Notes: a model not told the origin generated them from the sequence alone. Numbered from the stretch's first letter, positions 56,501 to 63,445 are shown. The stretch is DNA of 64,000 nt from Paralithodes platypus (GCA_032716605.1 CM064539.1:2106342-2170341); one strand, 5' to 3'. Numbers and translations are program-made.

Positions 56501-57727
56501 TGACAAAAGTTAAATATTAAAGCTTGGAAATTATATACTCATGTATTCTCTCCGTTCTGCTTTAACACAATATTATATTTTCTAATCTATGAAATTAATG
56601 AAAGCATGTGATCCTACCGGGATTCGAACCTGGGTTACCACATACAGATCATAAACACTGACCATTACACCATAGCATAATTATATATAGACATAGCCAC
56701 CAGGACCTACTGAGATTATCTAAAATGTTAACATGACGTTACCATTAGTAAGGACGAGGTTATCCATGAGTCTGCTGAGTTCTGGTTCGCTGCCCTCGGA
56801 CGGTGTGGCGGAGGGAGTCTTCTGTGTGGGGGTGGAGCGGTGGTTGGGGTGATGAGGCTCCGACGTGGCCACCAGTCTCTCTGAGTCGGGTCTCGGGTGG
56901 ATCAGGTGCTGCGAACCGTGGGTGTCGCCGTCTGTGCTGCCCTGTCAAATGAAAAATAATCTGATATAAATAAAATGAAGCACGAATAGTTTGTAAGGGT
57001 GGATGGGACACATAAGCATTGGTCAACAACCCATTTAGGGGAGACTACCTTAAATATATCCTTACTGCTTACCTAAGGGTAAGATGAACTAGTCGCCCAC
57101 CACTGTAGAAAATATGCTAAAAATATAGAAGGTCTCTGAGCTAGACCGTCCCTAAGTTGAGTGTTCAGTCCTATAAGTCCTTCATAAACTGGCACGAATT
57201 GTCCTCATGGGGAATCGGTCCCCTTGGGGAGTTTTGTGTATGGCCGAATTAGACGTCGGGCAATAGATAGATAGACTAATAGATTGTTATGCAAATCAAT
57301 AAGGAATGATGTGCAATCAAAAGAAATAATGGAAAGAAGCAATGAAGTTGAGGCTGCAATATTGCCAGCCGCTTGGGGTCTGATCTTGGGTGTTGCGAGA
57401 CGTTTGTGTTGCCGTCTGCGACATAATTGGTTGTATATCATATAGATTAAGGGTCGCTCGCCAGAAAGTAATCAACACCTAAATGACACGAAGTCCTAAT
57501 ATTGACAAAATAGGGTGAAAGATGTTAAAATCGCCAAACTAATGGAACAAATGTCTTAAAATCTGAAAACTAATGGGGCATAATATATCCCTTCGTACCT
57601 GATTGTCGTCCTCCCAGTGGTGTGTGGTGCGAGCCTTGAGCAGCCTCAGTTCCACCAGTTCCCGGGTTAACCTGGTGATCTCGGCATCTCGGGTGTGGAC
57701 CTCACGCCGCGCCTCCGCTAGTTGACT
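33206..57727 (-). CDS. GRIP-domain coiled-coil golgin, C-terminal part (5' exons outside window)
   Basis: Golgins with a GRIP domain bind the trans-Golgi through Arl1 GTPase and tether vesicles (family knowledge). Exons in order: 57727-57599, 56941-56743, 55977-55823, 54997-54729, 52050-51870, 43632-43528 and 34327-34106. Their phases match, giving about 420 aa. Two coiled-coil blocks ([40 protein letters not shown] to [13 protein letters not shown]) flank an acidic, Ser-rich linker. The end carries a GRIP domain ([14 protein letters not shown] ... [16 protein letters not shown]) resembling human GCC1's LEYLKNIIYRFLT. Arthropod quick-to-court is the other candidate. The first exon here enters in phase 0, so more exons lie to the right. 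Whether 33206-33924 is coding is unresolved. Confidence 0.8.
34106..34327 (-). CDS. Golgin exon g (GRIP domain)
   Basis: It encodes [20 protein letters not shown], then the GRIP domain from [20 protein letters not shown] to [14 protein letters not shown] and NRGGGK. The aromatic residue before LK is Phe where golgin-245 and GCC1 have the Arl1-contact Tyr. The GTACTG donor gives phase 0; a GC donor five bases earlier (GCAAGG) would give phase 1. Confidence 0.85.
34337..35140. repeat. About 78-bp direct repeats around a LINE
   Basis: 34337-34416 ('agattgcttaaaatatatct' to 'gaagaggggactgaatt') recurs at 35030-35103 ('agattgattaaaatatatct' to 'agaggggactaaatt'), and a shorter third copy starts at 35104. 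The LINE fragment 34418-35029 lies exactly between copies one and two. Confidence 0.85.
34418..35029 (-). pseudogene. LINE 3' fragment with TATG-type tail
   Basis: The tail ('catacatacaaacatacata') lies at 34418-34455, then the same C-terminal region as 3380-3901 in minus orientation ([37 protein letters not shown]). It has frameshifts and is 5'-truncated near 'ggcagagatggtatcaccca'. Confidence 0.85.
35105..35365. mobile_element. Family D element, partial
   Basis: The right end 'acggctccaacttccttata' with 'tcgcaagtgatcaattg' is clear. The left end is decayed. Confidence 0.55.
35366..35860. other. No feature seen
   Basis: AT-rich intronic sequence without repeats that recur in the window. 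Confidence 0.4.
35861..36045. mobile_element. Tigger/pogo-like end and a short foldback
   Basis: 'acagtaaaaccttgcccatt' with 'cggatcccgctgatccg' resembles the CAGTAAAACCT end of Tigger/pogo elements. From 35942 a hairpin pairs 'agacttccagaaaagtccgg' with the sequence ending 'ttccagacttttcc'. Confidence 0.5.
36063..36960 (-). pseudogene. Jockey-like LINE reverse transcriptase fragment
   Basis: It contains [20 protein letters not shown], then [11 protein letters not shown] (the catalytic box as YVDD), [16 protein letters not shown] and [18 protein letters not shown]. An upstream part in another frame encodes a finger/palm piece ([17 protein letters not shown], then DISKAFD). Frame breaks and lost ends show it is dead. 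The strand agrees with the host gene. Confidence 0.85.
37038..37457. mobile_element. Family B TTAA MITE
   Basis: TTAA 37038-37041 then GGGGAGGCAG. The inner part 'tttcctggcgagcgatagcg' and 'ttttctaccgaaaaattt' is the core shared with family A. The right TTAA has decayed (CATAAC). Confidence 0.75.
37614..37697. repeat. (AGAT)n microsatellite
   Basis: About twenty uninterrupted AGAT units follow the 'gggcctgagtatatag' retroposon end. Confidence 0.9.
37738..38128. mobile_element. Two family G MITEs sharing a TTAA
   Basis: The first runs from TTAA 37738-37741 to TTAA 37977-37980 and the second from that same TTAA to 38125-38128. The second lacks its outer left arm. Inside the first, 'acccttccagtaccggcgac' is a second start, so the copy is itself partly duplicated. 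Confidence 0.65.
38296..38470. mobile_element. Family B MITE, left part
   Basis: TTAA 38296-38299, GGGGGGATGGGCG, then 'gacctccatcaagcttataa' and 'accctccttcaagata'. It stops at an (ATT)n stretch. Confidence 0.7.
38470..39400. other. No gene seen
   Basis: AT-rich left half. A GC-rich island at 38885-39110 ('aggggatcagcggcagcagt', 'cgcgcaccccgggggtagag') has short ORFs in both directions without recognisable domains, probably a retroposon body. Confidence 0.4.
39400..39495 (-). repeat. tRNA-derived SINE head
   Basis: The minus strand carries an A box (TAGCATAATGG) and B box (GGTTCGAATCC). The acceptor arms do not pair, and a near-identical segment recurs at 56262-56340 with shared flanks ('aataaacctaa'). 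This is a SINE and not a tRNA gene. Confidence 0.7.
39752..40358. mobile_element. Family G MITE with family A MITE nested
   Basis: The G ends are TTAACTCTTTCAGCACCATG and 'catggtgatgaaggggttga'. Family A (39871-40269, TTAA at both ends) sits inside, so A moved after G. An (AT)n stretch has grown in the centre of A. Confidence 0.75.
40541..40764. mobile_element. Family D element
   Basis: 'ccacttgcgagtttcggcct' and 'gcctgaagctcgcaagtggt' are the inverted ends, and both flanks carry 'tataaggaaattgga' or its inverse. Length about 224 bp. Confidence 0.75.
40785..41869. mobile_element. Family G MITE swollen by a 49-bp satellite
   Basis: The right end ('gacgtcgccggtacagaagg', TTAA 41866-41869) and an inner left part ('caggcttcgaactatctccc') are family G. 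Between them is the array at 40790-41817. The left terminus is missing. Confidence 0.75.
40790..41817. repeat. 49-bp tandem repeat, 21 copies
   Basis: The unit starts 'aaaccttccgattactacat' and ends 'acaaagtctgtct'. The array is 1028 bp, 21 units with one missing an A; only the last unit shows clear substitutions. The high identity points to recent expansion. No spacers are present. Confidence 0.95.
41866..42754. mobile_element. Family B MITE with internal minisatellite
   Basis: It shares TTAA 41866-41869 with the preceding G and TTAA 42751-42754 with the following A. The arms are partial; the middle holds the array at 42035-42715. Confidence 0.75.
42035..42715. repeat. About 57-80-bp minisatellite inside family B
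   Basis: About ten units contain 'aaatatatcttgaagggggt' followed by 'gcgtttttttaagcttgatg' and 'gaggtctagggagt'. Some units carry an extra 'tctaatgtac'. The unit is normal family B sequence present once in other copies. Confidence 0.9.
42751..43155. mobile_element. Family A MITE between two family B MITEs
   Basis: TTAA at both ends, GGGGGCCCACCTATT and 'caggtgaccccccgggcc'. Both TTAA sites are shared with family B neighbours. A long A-run lies in the right arm (43035-43058). Confidence 0.85.
43152..43497. mobile_element. Family B MITE, 30 nt beyond golgin exon f
   Basis: TTAA 43152-43155 with GGGGAGATGGGCG and TTAA 43494-43497 preceded by 'gggccatcccccc'. The exon f donor lies at 43527. Confidence 0.85.
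43528..43632 (-). CDS. Golgin exon f, between two MITEs
   Basis: It encodes [20 protein letters not shown] and [15 protein letters not shown] (35 aa, phase 0 to 0). Acceptor AACTCCAG, donor GTAGGT. Family B MITEs end about 30 nt beyond its donor and start within about 6-20 nt of its acceptor. Confidence 0.85.
43638..44326. mobile_element. Two family B MITEs sharing a TTAA, beside golgin exon f
   Basis: The first starts near TTAA 43638-43641 (degenerate end) and ends at TTAA 44001-44004 ('cgacccatctaccc'). The second runs from there to TTAA 44323-44326 ('agacctcccc'). Both have the 'gacctccatcaagctta' arm and the shared core. Confidence 0.75.
44375..46990. mobile_element. K+H composite expanded by a minisatellite and an insertion
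   Basis: H begins TTAA 44452-44455 (CCCCTTCACGCTCATATGAC) and ends TTAA 46896-46899. Instead of about 240 bp it spans 2.45 kb. An approximately 103-bp unit ('cacagctaactcaaagacaa' onwards) is repeated in tandem at about 44650-44945, then comes the insertion at 44946-46732, then the remaining repeat unit and H's end. Confidence 0.8.
44946..46732. mobile_element. 1.8-kb LTR-like insertion
   Basis: The insert begins 'taaaTGCCCCAGAACG' and ends 'aaaaacaGGGCA', giving TG...CA with short inverted TGCCC/GGGCA ends. The flanks 'taacaaagg' and 'taacaaaagg' may be a target duplication. Inside, 45178-45484 and 45485-45760 are direct copies. A 106-codon ORF at 44950 has no known domain. A solo LTR is the best guess. 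Confidence 0.55.
47020..47155. repeat. Family F copy
   Basis: 'aactcgaaaaggtctaaagt' and 'ccctttttgagttacagagg' with the 'gagtcagccagggaataggt' core. Confidence 0.65.
47255..47450 (+). repeat. (CAA)-tailed retroposon
   Basis: A GC-rich body ('ggtgggggcattggcccggg') ends in 'gaaacaacaactacaacaac' (CAA)n, in sense orientation. It is related to the inverted 31219-31378 copy. Confidence 0.6.
47575..47900. repeat. Family N copy
   Basis: It starts TTAACCCCTACTGCACCATA and shares 'ggccaaaatggcttc' with the inverted copy at 1-300. Confidence 0.45.
48373..48703. mobile_element. Family B TTAA MITE
   Basis: TTAA 48373-48376 with GGGGAGATGGGTCG; the right end 'cggtccgtctcccc' meets TTAA 48700-48703. 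It shares that TTAA with the next element. Confidence 0.85.
48700..48915. mobile_element. Family C TTAA MITE
   Basis: It starts at the shared TTAA with GCCGGTATCACACGAGCGCT and ends 'cgtgtgataccagcttta'. Confidence 0.85.
49040..49145. repeat. 12-bp tandem repeat
   Basis: About eight units of TGTGTTGTTTTG with minor variants. The Cys/Phe/Val-repeat ORF across it is a by-product. Confidence 0.85.
49441..50040. other. No gene seen
   Basis: AT-rich. A TTAA-linked remnant begins at about 49818 ('TTAACCCTGTCTGTGGGGGT'). Confidence 0.4.
50040..50665 (+). repeat. Tandem LINE-tail-like units with a poly-C tract
   Basis: Units with 'gtgtgtctgtac', 'atgtgaggctagt' and 'agactaaaaccacgctctct', then 'ttaaacttgtatgtatgtat' recur several times. 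The last part is the same 3' tail as the 5030-5420 LINE. At 50435-50525 a C-rich tract ends in about 39 Cs. Confidence 0.65.
50950..51250 (-). repeat. (CAA)-tailed short retroposon
   Basis: (TTG)n at 50950-50970, then the body seen at 26728-27090, ending 'ttaggaggtcaatccaca'. Confidence 0.7.
51590..51860 (+). repeat. Retroposon-like repeat next to golgin exon e
   Basis: It shares 'tttctcctggacgacc' and 'tgtgatgtccctgttccggc' with the 'gtggggattg' family at 12205-12420 and passes into (CT)n at 51840-51867, which abuts the exon e donor. Confidence 0.55.
51870..52050 (-). CDS. Golgin exon e (coiled coil)
   Basis: After the split Lys it encodes [20 protein letters not shown] and [20 protein letters not shown], ending [13 protein letters not shown]. 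Acceptor ATCTTCGGCAG, donor GTGAGAGAG, which continues into a (GA)n run. The 2.1-kb TATG array starts about 20 nt upstream of the acceptor. Confidence 0.82.
52065..54235. repeat. 2.1-kb composite TATG satellite
   Basis: Units of (TATG)n are separated by AGCC-containing joints ('gtagcctatgtatgta') in the left half (about 52085-53150) and mostly by AGTC-containing joints ('tatatagtctatgtatgta') in the right half. Unit lengths step by four bases. The plus strand is open over long stretches because the pattern avoids stops. It fills much of the golgin d-e intron. Confidence 0.95.
54328..54710. mobile_element. Family A TTAA MITE, 18 nt from golgin exon d
   Basis: TTAA 54328-54331 with GGGGGGTCACC; right end 'agcgaggttggtcctc' with TTAA 54707-54710. 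The exon d donor is at 54728. Confidence 0.85.
54729..54997 (-). CDS. Golgin exon d (coiled coil)
   Basis: It encodes [20 protein letters not shown], then [20 protein letters not shown] and [12 protein letters not shown], leaving in phase 2. The donor GTACGA (+5 G) is chosen because it splits a Lys codon as AA|G and joins exon e without a frame break. The frame itself runs on to a stop inside a MITE at 54710. Confidence 0.8.
55343..55432 (-). pseudogene. Partial duplicate of golgin exon c
   Basis: 'ggctgatagtgcgggagagg' to 'ccagagtcgg' and then 'gggacgctatgagcagctcc' match two parts of exon c (55823-55977) with about 55 bp missing between. The donor has changed (TATCCCAGG), so it cannot splice as exon c does. 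Confidence 0.88.
55433..55800. mobile_element. Family B MITE between exon c and its duplicate
   Basis: The left end is worn. The core 'tttcctggcgagcgatagcg' and arms are clear, and it ends at 'aaaaacctccccTTAA' (55797-55800), 22 nt from exon c. Confidence 0.8.
55823..55977 (-). CDS. Golgin exon c (Ser/Ala-rich linker)
   Basis: With the split Gly it reads [20 protein letters not shown] and on to [19 protein letters not shown]. Acceptor GGTACAG, strong donor GTAAGT, phase 1 to 0. A damaged partial duplicate lies at 55343-55432. Confidence 0.8.
56262..56345 (-). repeat. tRNA-derived SINE head
   Basis: B box complement 'ggactcgaacc' and A box complement match 39400-39495, including the flank 'caaataaacctaactagtga'. 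A short (TTG)n piece at 56133-56165 lies nearby. Confidence 0.65.
56600..56690 (-). repeat. tRNA-like SINE head, related
   Basis: Minus strand: A-box-like TATGGTGTAATGG and B box GGTTCGAATCC. It ends in 'ggtaggatcacatg', so a tRNA 3' arm is not formed properly. Confidence 0.55.
56743..56941 (-). CDS. Golgin exon b (His/Ser/Pro linker)
   Basis: It encodes [20 protein letters not shown] through [13 protein letters not shown]. Low-complexity, probably disordered. Acceptor TTTGACAG, donor GTAACG, leaves in phase 1. Confidence 0.78.
57450..57590. mobile_element. Family B fragment beside golgin exon a
   Basis: 'gctcgccagaaagtaatcaa' to 'aatctgaaaactaatggggc'. It ends within about 10-15 nt of the exon a donor at 57598. 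Confidence 0.65.
57599..57727 (-). CDS. Golgin exon a (coiled coil)
   Basis: It encodes [20 protein letters not shown], then [20 protein letters not shown], a clear heptad-type charged helix. Acceptor CCCCAG, donor GTACGA, phase 0 to 0. Confidence 0.8.
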
Positions 57728-57757
57728 CTGGGGACATACAGGCAAGTGTTCACTCAA

Positions 57758-57973
57758 GCGTAACCCATTGTGTACCGGCGACGTCTTTTTAAAGTTTATT
57801 CTGGCTACTATTAGATGATTTAATTTGGTTTAAGATGGGCCTCCAGCAACTAACATGCTTCGAACTATCACTTAACCCCTTTTATTACCACATATCATTC
57901 TTAAGCTGCATACAATCGTCTAATTATTGCTGGAATATAATTAAATGGATGTCGCCGATACAGAAGGGTTTAA
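57758..57973. mobile_element. Family G MITE
   Basis: 'aacccattgtgtaccggcga' and 'gtcgccgatacagaagggtt'. It lies 30 nt upstream of the exon a acceptor. Confidence 0.7.
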
Positions 57974-58171
57974 CTAATCTGATTTTCATTTTTGGAATAC
58001 CGGTAAGTACTCAGTCACACACTACTAATTGAAGGAGAACATGAATGAGAGAGGGTCAAGAAAAAATTCCCTCAAGTGGAAATCTCTCCCCTTAACTGCT
58101 GTGTTCCGGGGGGTCTTGACTCCCCTTCCCCATGTCACCAAACTAAACTATGTATTATCCCTAGGGCTTCG

Positions 58172-58334
58172 TTTTGGCAGGTACAGTGGCGCTAATAAGC
58201 CATGTTCCAGCTTGTCATCACGTTTGGCTTGCTCTGTGCTGTATTAATGTCTGTCAGATGTTGAATAGGGTGGGTAAGTGTAGGATCATGTTTGTATATT
58301 TCACTCGACATCACTTATTAGCGCGACTGTACAA
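58172..58334. mobile_element. Tc1/mariner-type MITE
   Basis: TACAGTGGCGCTAATAAG at the left faces CTTATTAGCGCGACTGTA at the right, with TA at both edges. The CAGT-GCGC ends and TA target fit Tc1/mariner (family knowledge). The inside is non-coding. Confidence 0.7.
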
Positions 58335-58382
58335 CTTCTTACATGTACCGCTTCAACAGATATTGCTTGTAGACACACAGTA

Positions 58383-58672
58383 ATGGTGGTGGTCGTAGGG
58401 GTGGTGGTAGTGGGGATAGTGGTGGTGATGGGGGTGGTGGTGATAGTGATGTTGGTAGTGGTGAGAATGGGGATTTTAGTGGTGAAACTCATGATATTAA
58501 CCGTGATAATGATGACAGTATTAGTGATGATAGTAATTGGTGGTGATATTAATTTTGGTGAAAGCAGTGTTGGTGAGAGTGGTGATTTTAGTGGTAATAA
58601 TCATGATAGTAACCGATATAATGGTGATGATAGTAATGGTGGTGATAGTATTGGTGAAAGCAGTGTTGGTGG

Positions 58673-58716
<44 letters not shown>

Positions 58717-59720
58717 TATTTCAGACTCACACAGTACAGAGGGGACCATACTGGGGTCCATATATACCTTACAGTAACATAAATATATATAAGCTACTGT
58801 ACATAGGCTACATAAAATAAAAATAAATTAAATAATACCCAGCTTGCTATCATGTAGTTCACAGCACTGCCTCAACCAAAAACAGTGGTCATCAAACTAC
58901 TGTGTTACCAAAACCACTGTCTTAATTGTGTACAGTACCATGCCTCACATCATTTAGCTTCCGGTACAGTATGTTGCTACAGTACAGTATAGGAATATCG
59001 GTACTGTACTGCACTATGAGGTTCAGTACCGGTATGCTAATTCTGTAGAGTAGCAGACCTGAAATCATTACTTAAGGTTAAATATAGAGCAACTTCCTCC
59101 AGTGTGCCTGGATCCTAGAGGTGTACACTATGCTTGGAGTTTGTAGCATTTTAATGATACTGTTCTCAGAAGTGTTAAGGCGCTGAATGAATTTATATGT
59201 TAGCTTTCTAATGAGTGATTGGTAACAGTGTAAGTTCATATAGGCACATAGCGTACTTGTACTCTCATATTTTGAGAGCCCCAGAAACATTTTCACGATA
59301 TTGTGATATGAGATACTTAGCCTATTCACTGTCATTTTCTTATAGTTCCACCATAGTTGTGCTGTATACATTGGTGAGCAGTAGGAGTTTAACAATGTTA
59401 TTTTTGTATCCCATGTGCACATATGAAATTTTCTTAATATTGAATTTCCCTGCATGTAAAGTTGCCTTCGCTGACGACCCATATCCTCATCATCTGAGCG
59501 ATCACTTGAAATATAGTGTCCTAGATACTTTACTTTACTTACTTCTTCTATAATTTCTTCATACATGGTAGTGGTGAGAGTGGTGGTTTTAGTGGTGATA
59601 ATGATGATAGTAAGCGTGTTAATGGTCATAGTAATAGTGGTGATAGTATTGGTGAAAGCAGTGTTGGTGGTAGTGGTGAGAATCGTGGTTTTAGTGGTGA
59701 CAGTAATTATAGTAACTTAT
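58383..59720. repeat. GGT/GAT minisatellite split by an L2-like LINE
   Basis: 'tggtggtgatagt'-type repeats occupy 58383-58676 and resume at about 59565-59720 with the same phrases ('ggtgaaagcagtgttggtgg' occurs on both sides). The LINE fragment lies between. Confidence 0.8.
58677..59570 (-). pseudogene. L2-like LINE C-terminal fragment with (ATT)n tail
   Basis: Minus strand: EEVSKVKYLGHYISSDRSDD, RRQLYMQGNSILRKFHMCTW, SYCSPMYTAQLWWNYKK and then a frame open to IQAHWRKLLYI. This matches the end of L2-type reverse transcriptases. The 3'UTR ends in (AAT)n on the plus strand at 58677-58715. It is 5'-truncated. Confidence 0.82.
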
Positions 59721-59779
59721 AATCGTTTCTCCAATGTACCGTGACCACAATGTAGCCTCAAGCAAGGTCTGTGTGTGTA

Positions 59780-59880
59780 CTGTAGTTATTGTCGTCTCTC
59801 TTTCTCTGTGTGTGTGTGTGTGTGTGTGTGATTGTATGGTGTGTGTGGTCAGTGTATCTATGTAATTCTCTCTCTCTCGC

Positions 59881-59918
<38 letters not shown>

Positions 59919-60138
59919 TGTATATATATATTGTTTTGGTCAGCTTGTCACAAATTCGTAAATAAGTAAATTATACCCACATGTGGTAAATTTGAGTTTA
60001 TTGTGCACGATACATAATATACTCTACTATGCGGGTTATACTCTCTCTCTCTCTCACACACACACACACAACCTACGCAAAACACCCATATATTTAACAC
60101 GCTCAAACACATACATCCTCTCACGTACACACACACTA

Positions 60139-60169
<31 letters not shown>

Positions 60170-60265
60170 ATCACATACACACTCACACTAATTAATTCAC
60201 ACATACAGACTCACGAAAACACACACACTCAGACACAATCACACACTCGCCCCCCCCCCCCCCCC
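59780..60265. repeat. Microsatellite cluster
   Basis: (GT)n at 59810-59830, (AT)n at 59885-59930, (CT)n/(CA)n at 60040-60070 and 60138-60172, and a C-run at 60249-60265. Confidence 0.85.
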
Positions 60266-60297
60266 AACCCACTCGCCAGCACGCACACACACACACA

Positions 60298-60560
60298 GCC
60301 CGTAGCCTAGTAGGTAGAGCTCTCGTCTCACACACGAGGGGTCGGGGGTTCAATCCCCGGCCGGGCGGTGACAAATTGGGCTTGTCTCCTTTCATGTGTT
60401 AGCCTTCAGTTCACCTAGCTGTAAATAGGTACCTGGAATAAGTGGACGACGTTGTGACGTCCCATCTGGGGTTGGCAAAAATGGTACAAGGCGAGATGGG
60501 TATCATATGGTTCACCTAAGCTGATGGCTACCTAAGCCTTCGGGCGAGACGGTACCGTCT
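60298..60560 (+). repeat. tRNA-derived SINE with body
   Basis: A box TAGCCTAGTAGG and B box GGTTCAATCC at tRNA spacing, anticodon-like CAC, but the acceptor and T arms mispair. The body has 'gttcacctagctgtaaatag' and 'gtacctggaataagtgg', a phrase common in invertebrate SINEs. Confidence 0.8.
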
Positions 60561-60924
60561 ATAGTGAGAATGGTACCATACAGATCCACCCTAAGCCTTC
60601 GTTTCCGATGTCGCCAATTGGCTAAATACAGACTACACACACATCCACAGCCATTCCAACAGTACATAAAACACTTAACATGCATTTCACGCAATACATT
60701 CCCAGTTAAGGAGGCGCGATAATAATGAGCTTAGCTCGCATTGCGTGGATTCCCCTTGACGAACAAGTAACTGAGTAACACACACACACTCACTGATGTT
60801 GTGATACTCCCGAAGTATTGCAAAGACAGTTAATTAAACAAGGGCTTGGCTAAAAGGGGAAATTTTAACTTAAGGCAGTTTTGCTGGACCCGCTTCTCCC
60901 TCATGTTTAGCCCCATTAGTTTCG

Positions 60925-61200
60925 AGATTTTAATTAAGACGAGCTAATATTACCATAGTTTGGGGAGAGTCAGCCAGGGAATTCCCTGGCTGACTCTCCC
61001 CAAATTATGGTAATATTTGCCCGATTACTCTAGTCCTTTTGTAGTTATGAGGTAAATGTTCACATCTATTCCCTGGCTGACTCTCCCCAAATTATGGTAA
61101 TAATAGATGTGGACATTTACAGATTGTTCTAGCCCTTTTCTATTACCATCATTTGGGGAGAGTCAGCCAGGGAATAGATGTGGGAATTTACCGATTGTTC
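60925..61200. repeat. Family F with a perfect palindrome
   Basis: 'ggggagagtcagccagggaa' is directly followed by its inverse at about 60961-61007. Further copies, direct and inverted, follow up to 61175. Confidence 0.85.
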
Positions 61201-61214
61201 TACCCCTGAATATA

Positions 61215-61340
61215 AACACCGTATGAGGAGGAGCACTTTATTGACAACGTTTCGCAGATGGCTTCTTCACGTCACTAGTATCTGGGAAACGTTGTCAATA
61301 AAGTGCTCCTCCTCATATATTCATTCTGTCAACTTTGCAA
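61215..61340. repeat. Foldback element E, second copy
   Basis: 'aggaggagcactttattgac' faces 'aataaagtgctcctcctcat'. It lies within a family F stretch. Confidence 0.75.
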
Positions 61341-61509
61341 TGTTCTAGCCCGTTTTGAGTTAGCCTACAGAGGTTCGGGGAAGGGGAGCGTTTGGCTAGA
61401 CGCTTGGCTGACCATCTTTGCCAACTCAACATTGCACACACACACATCACTTTCTCTCTCTCTCTTTACACACATCATGTCTCTCTGTCTCTCGCTCTCG
61501 CTCTCTCAT

Positions 61510-61800
61510 CATATTTCCTAAGGGAAGGATTTTAGTTTGTTCCCTAGACCTCCATCAAGCTTATAATAATTACACCCCCTAGACCCTTTCAAGATAAATG
61601 TGTACATGTTTCGGTAGAAATATAGACACCTAAATGGCACGAAAGGTCTTAAAATTGACAGAAATGGGGCGCAAGTAGTTAAAATCGGCAAACTAATGAG
61701 GCGAACGTCTTAAAATCTCAAAAGCAATGGGGCTAGACATGAGTGAAAAAGGGGCCCAGAAAAAAAAGTCCCTGAAGTGGAAATCTCCCCTCAAAGGCCA
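61510..61800. mobile_element. Family B MITE
   Basis: From 'tagtttgttccctagacctc' to 'gtggaaatctcccc'. The core hairpin is deleted. Confidence 0.7.
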
Positions 61801-61841
61801 TCCTTAGAATGATTTATCTCTACACTTTGTCACTTGCGAGT

Positions 61842-62050
61842 TTCAGGCCATAAGGAAGTTGGAGCCGTGAACATGGATATTAAACAGAAATACAATAATA
61901 ATGTAAGTTTCTAATGGATTAAACAGTATGTTGAATTGGGTTTAATGCATTTATAAATCACTACAACCGCAATTTAGGTGATCATTCTGTTAATTATCGA
62001 TGTCTACAGCTCCAACTTCCTTATAGACCGAAACTCGCAAGTGGTCAATT
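61842..62050. mobile_element. Family D element
   Basis: 'cacttgcgagtttcaggcca' and 'gaccgaaactcgcaagtggt' are inverted ends; 'tccaacttccttata' is intact. Confidence 0.75.
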
Positions 62051-62149
62051 GTTCAGCATTTCTATTGTGTCGATCTTGAAGTGGACAAAATATGAAGGAA
62101 TTCTATAGATCAATTTCGAAACCCGATGTCTCTACTGTCGAATCGGCCA

Positions 62150-62490
62150 TTTTTAAGGGGAGGTTTTTAGTTTGTTCTCTAGACCTCCATCAAGCTTAAA
62201 ATTACACTTCCTAGAACCCCTTTCAAGAATAATGTGTACATTTTTCGGTAGAAAAATGTCCCGGCCGAAGGCCGCTTCCTCTTAAATTACAGGCTCGCTA
62301 TCGCTCGCCAGGAAAACATCGACACCTAATTGGCACAAAAGGTCTTAACATTGACAGAAATGGGGCGAAAGTTCTTAAAATCGCCAAACTAATAGGGCGA
62401 ACGTCTTGAAATCTCAAAAGCAATGGGACTAAACACGAGGGAGAAAGGGGTCAAGAAAAAAATCCCTCGAGTGGAATTCTCCCCTTAAAA
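62150..62490. mobile_element. Family B MITE
   Basis: TTAA near 62154 with GGGGAGG, and 'gagtggaattctccccTTAA' at the right. The core is complete ('cccggccgaaggccgc'). Confidence 0.8.
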
Positions 62491-63041
62491 GGGGTATGGA
62501 TATTAATTTTGTTTGGGTCTATCTATATATTCATATTTTTTTTTAGTTTCCTTGCTAGACCTCCATCAAGCTTTAAAAAAAAAAAAAAACTCTCCCTAGA
62601 CACCCCCTTCAAGATATATTTTTCTAGTTTCCTTGCTAGACCTCCATCAAGCTTAACAAAAAAAAAACACTCCCTAGACCCCCCTTCAAGAGATATTTTT
62701 CTAGTTTCCTTGCTAGACCTCCATCAAGCTTAAACAAAAAAACACTCCCTAGACCCCCCCCCCCCCTTCAAGATATATTTTTACATTTTTCGATAGAAAA
62801 TTGTTCCGAAAAGAGCGATTTCTCTCGAAATTACCGGCTCGCTATCGCCAGCCAGGAAACATTCGATACCTAAAATGGCACAAACAGTCTTGCTATCGAT
62901 CTAGAATGGGACGAAAGGTTTTAAAATCTACTAACTAATGGGCCGAACGTTTTAATATCTGAACACTAATGGGGCTGAACACTAATGGGGCTAAACATGA
63001 GGGAGAAGGGGGTCCAGAAAGACGACCCATTTCCCCTTAAA
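62486..63041. mobile_element. Family B MITE with a threefold internal repeat
   Basis: It shares TTAA with the previous copy. At 62546-62770 an approximately 70-bp segment ('tagtttccttgctagacctc' onward) is present three times. The right end is 'cgacccatttccccTTAA'. Confidence 0.8.
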
Positions 63042-63095
63042 AATGATTCAATGTGTCATATTGCAGTTTAAGAAGGATCTGTTGTACTAAAATGG

Positions 63096-63445
63096 GTTAA
63101 GGGGAGATGGGTAATTTTGGGGGAGATTTTTGCATGTATTCATTATTTTTCTAGTTTCCTCCCTAGACCTCCATCAAATTTAAAAAAAAACATCCATTAG
63201 TTCCCCTTCTCGATTAATTTGTAAATTTTTCGGTAGAACATTACATTACTGGCTTACTATATCGTTCGCCAGGGAAAAACTCGACACCTAAATAGCACGA
63301 AAGGTCTAAATATTGACAACGAAATGGGGCGAAAGGTCTTAAAATCGACTAACTAATGGGGCAAACATCTTAACATCTGAAAACGAATGGGGCTAAACAT
63401 GAGAGAGAAAGTGGTCCAGAAAACCGGCCCATCCCCCCTTAACCT
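63096..63445. mobile_element. Family B MITE
   Basis: TTAA near 63098 with GGGGAGATGGGTA and 'ggcccatccccccTTAA' at the right. The core is partly lost. Confidence 0.8.

Noticed and set aside
60298..60368. tRNA-Val (CAC)
   Set aside because: The boxes are good and the anticodon arm pairs, but the acceptor and part of the T arm mispair and a SINE body follows.
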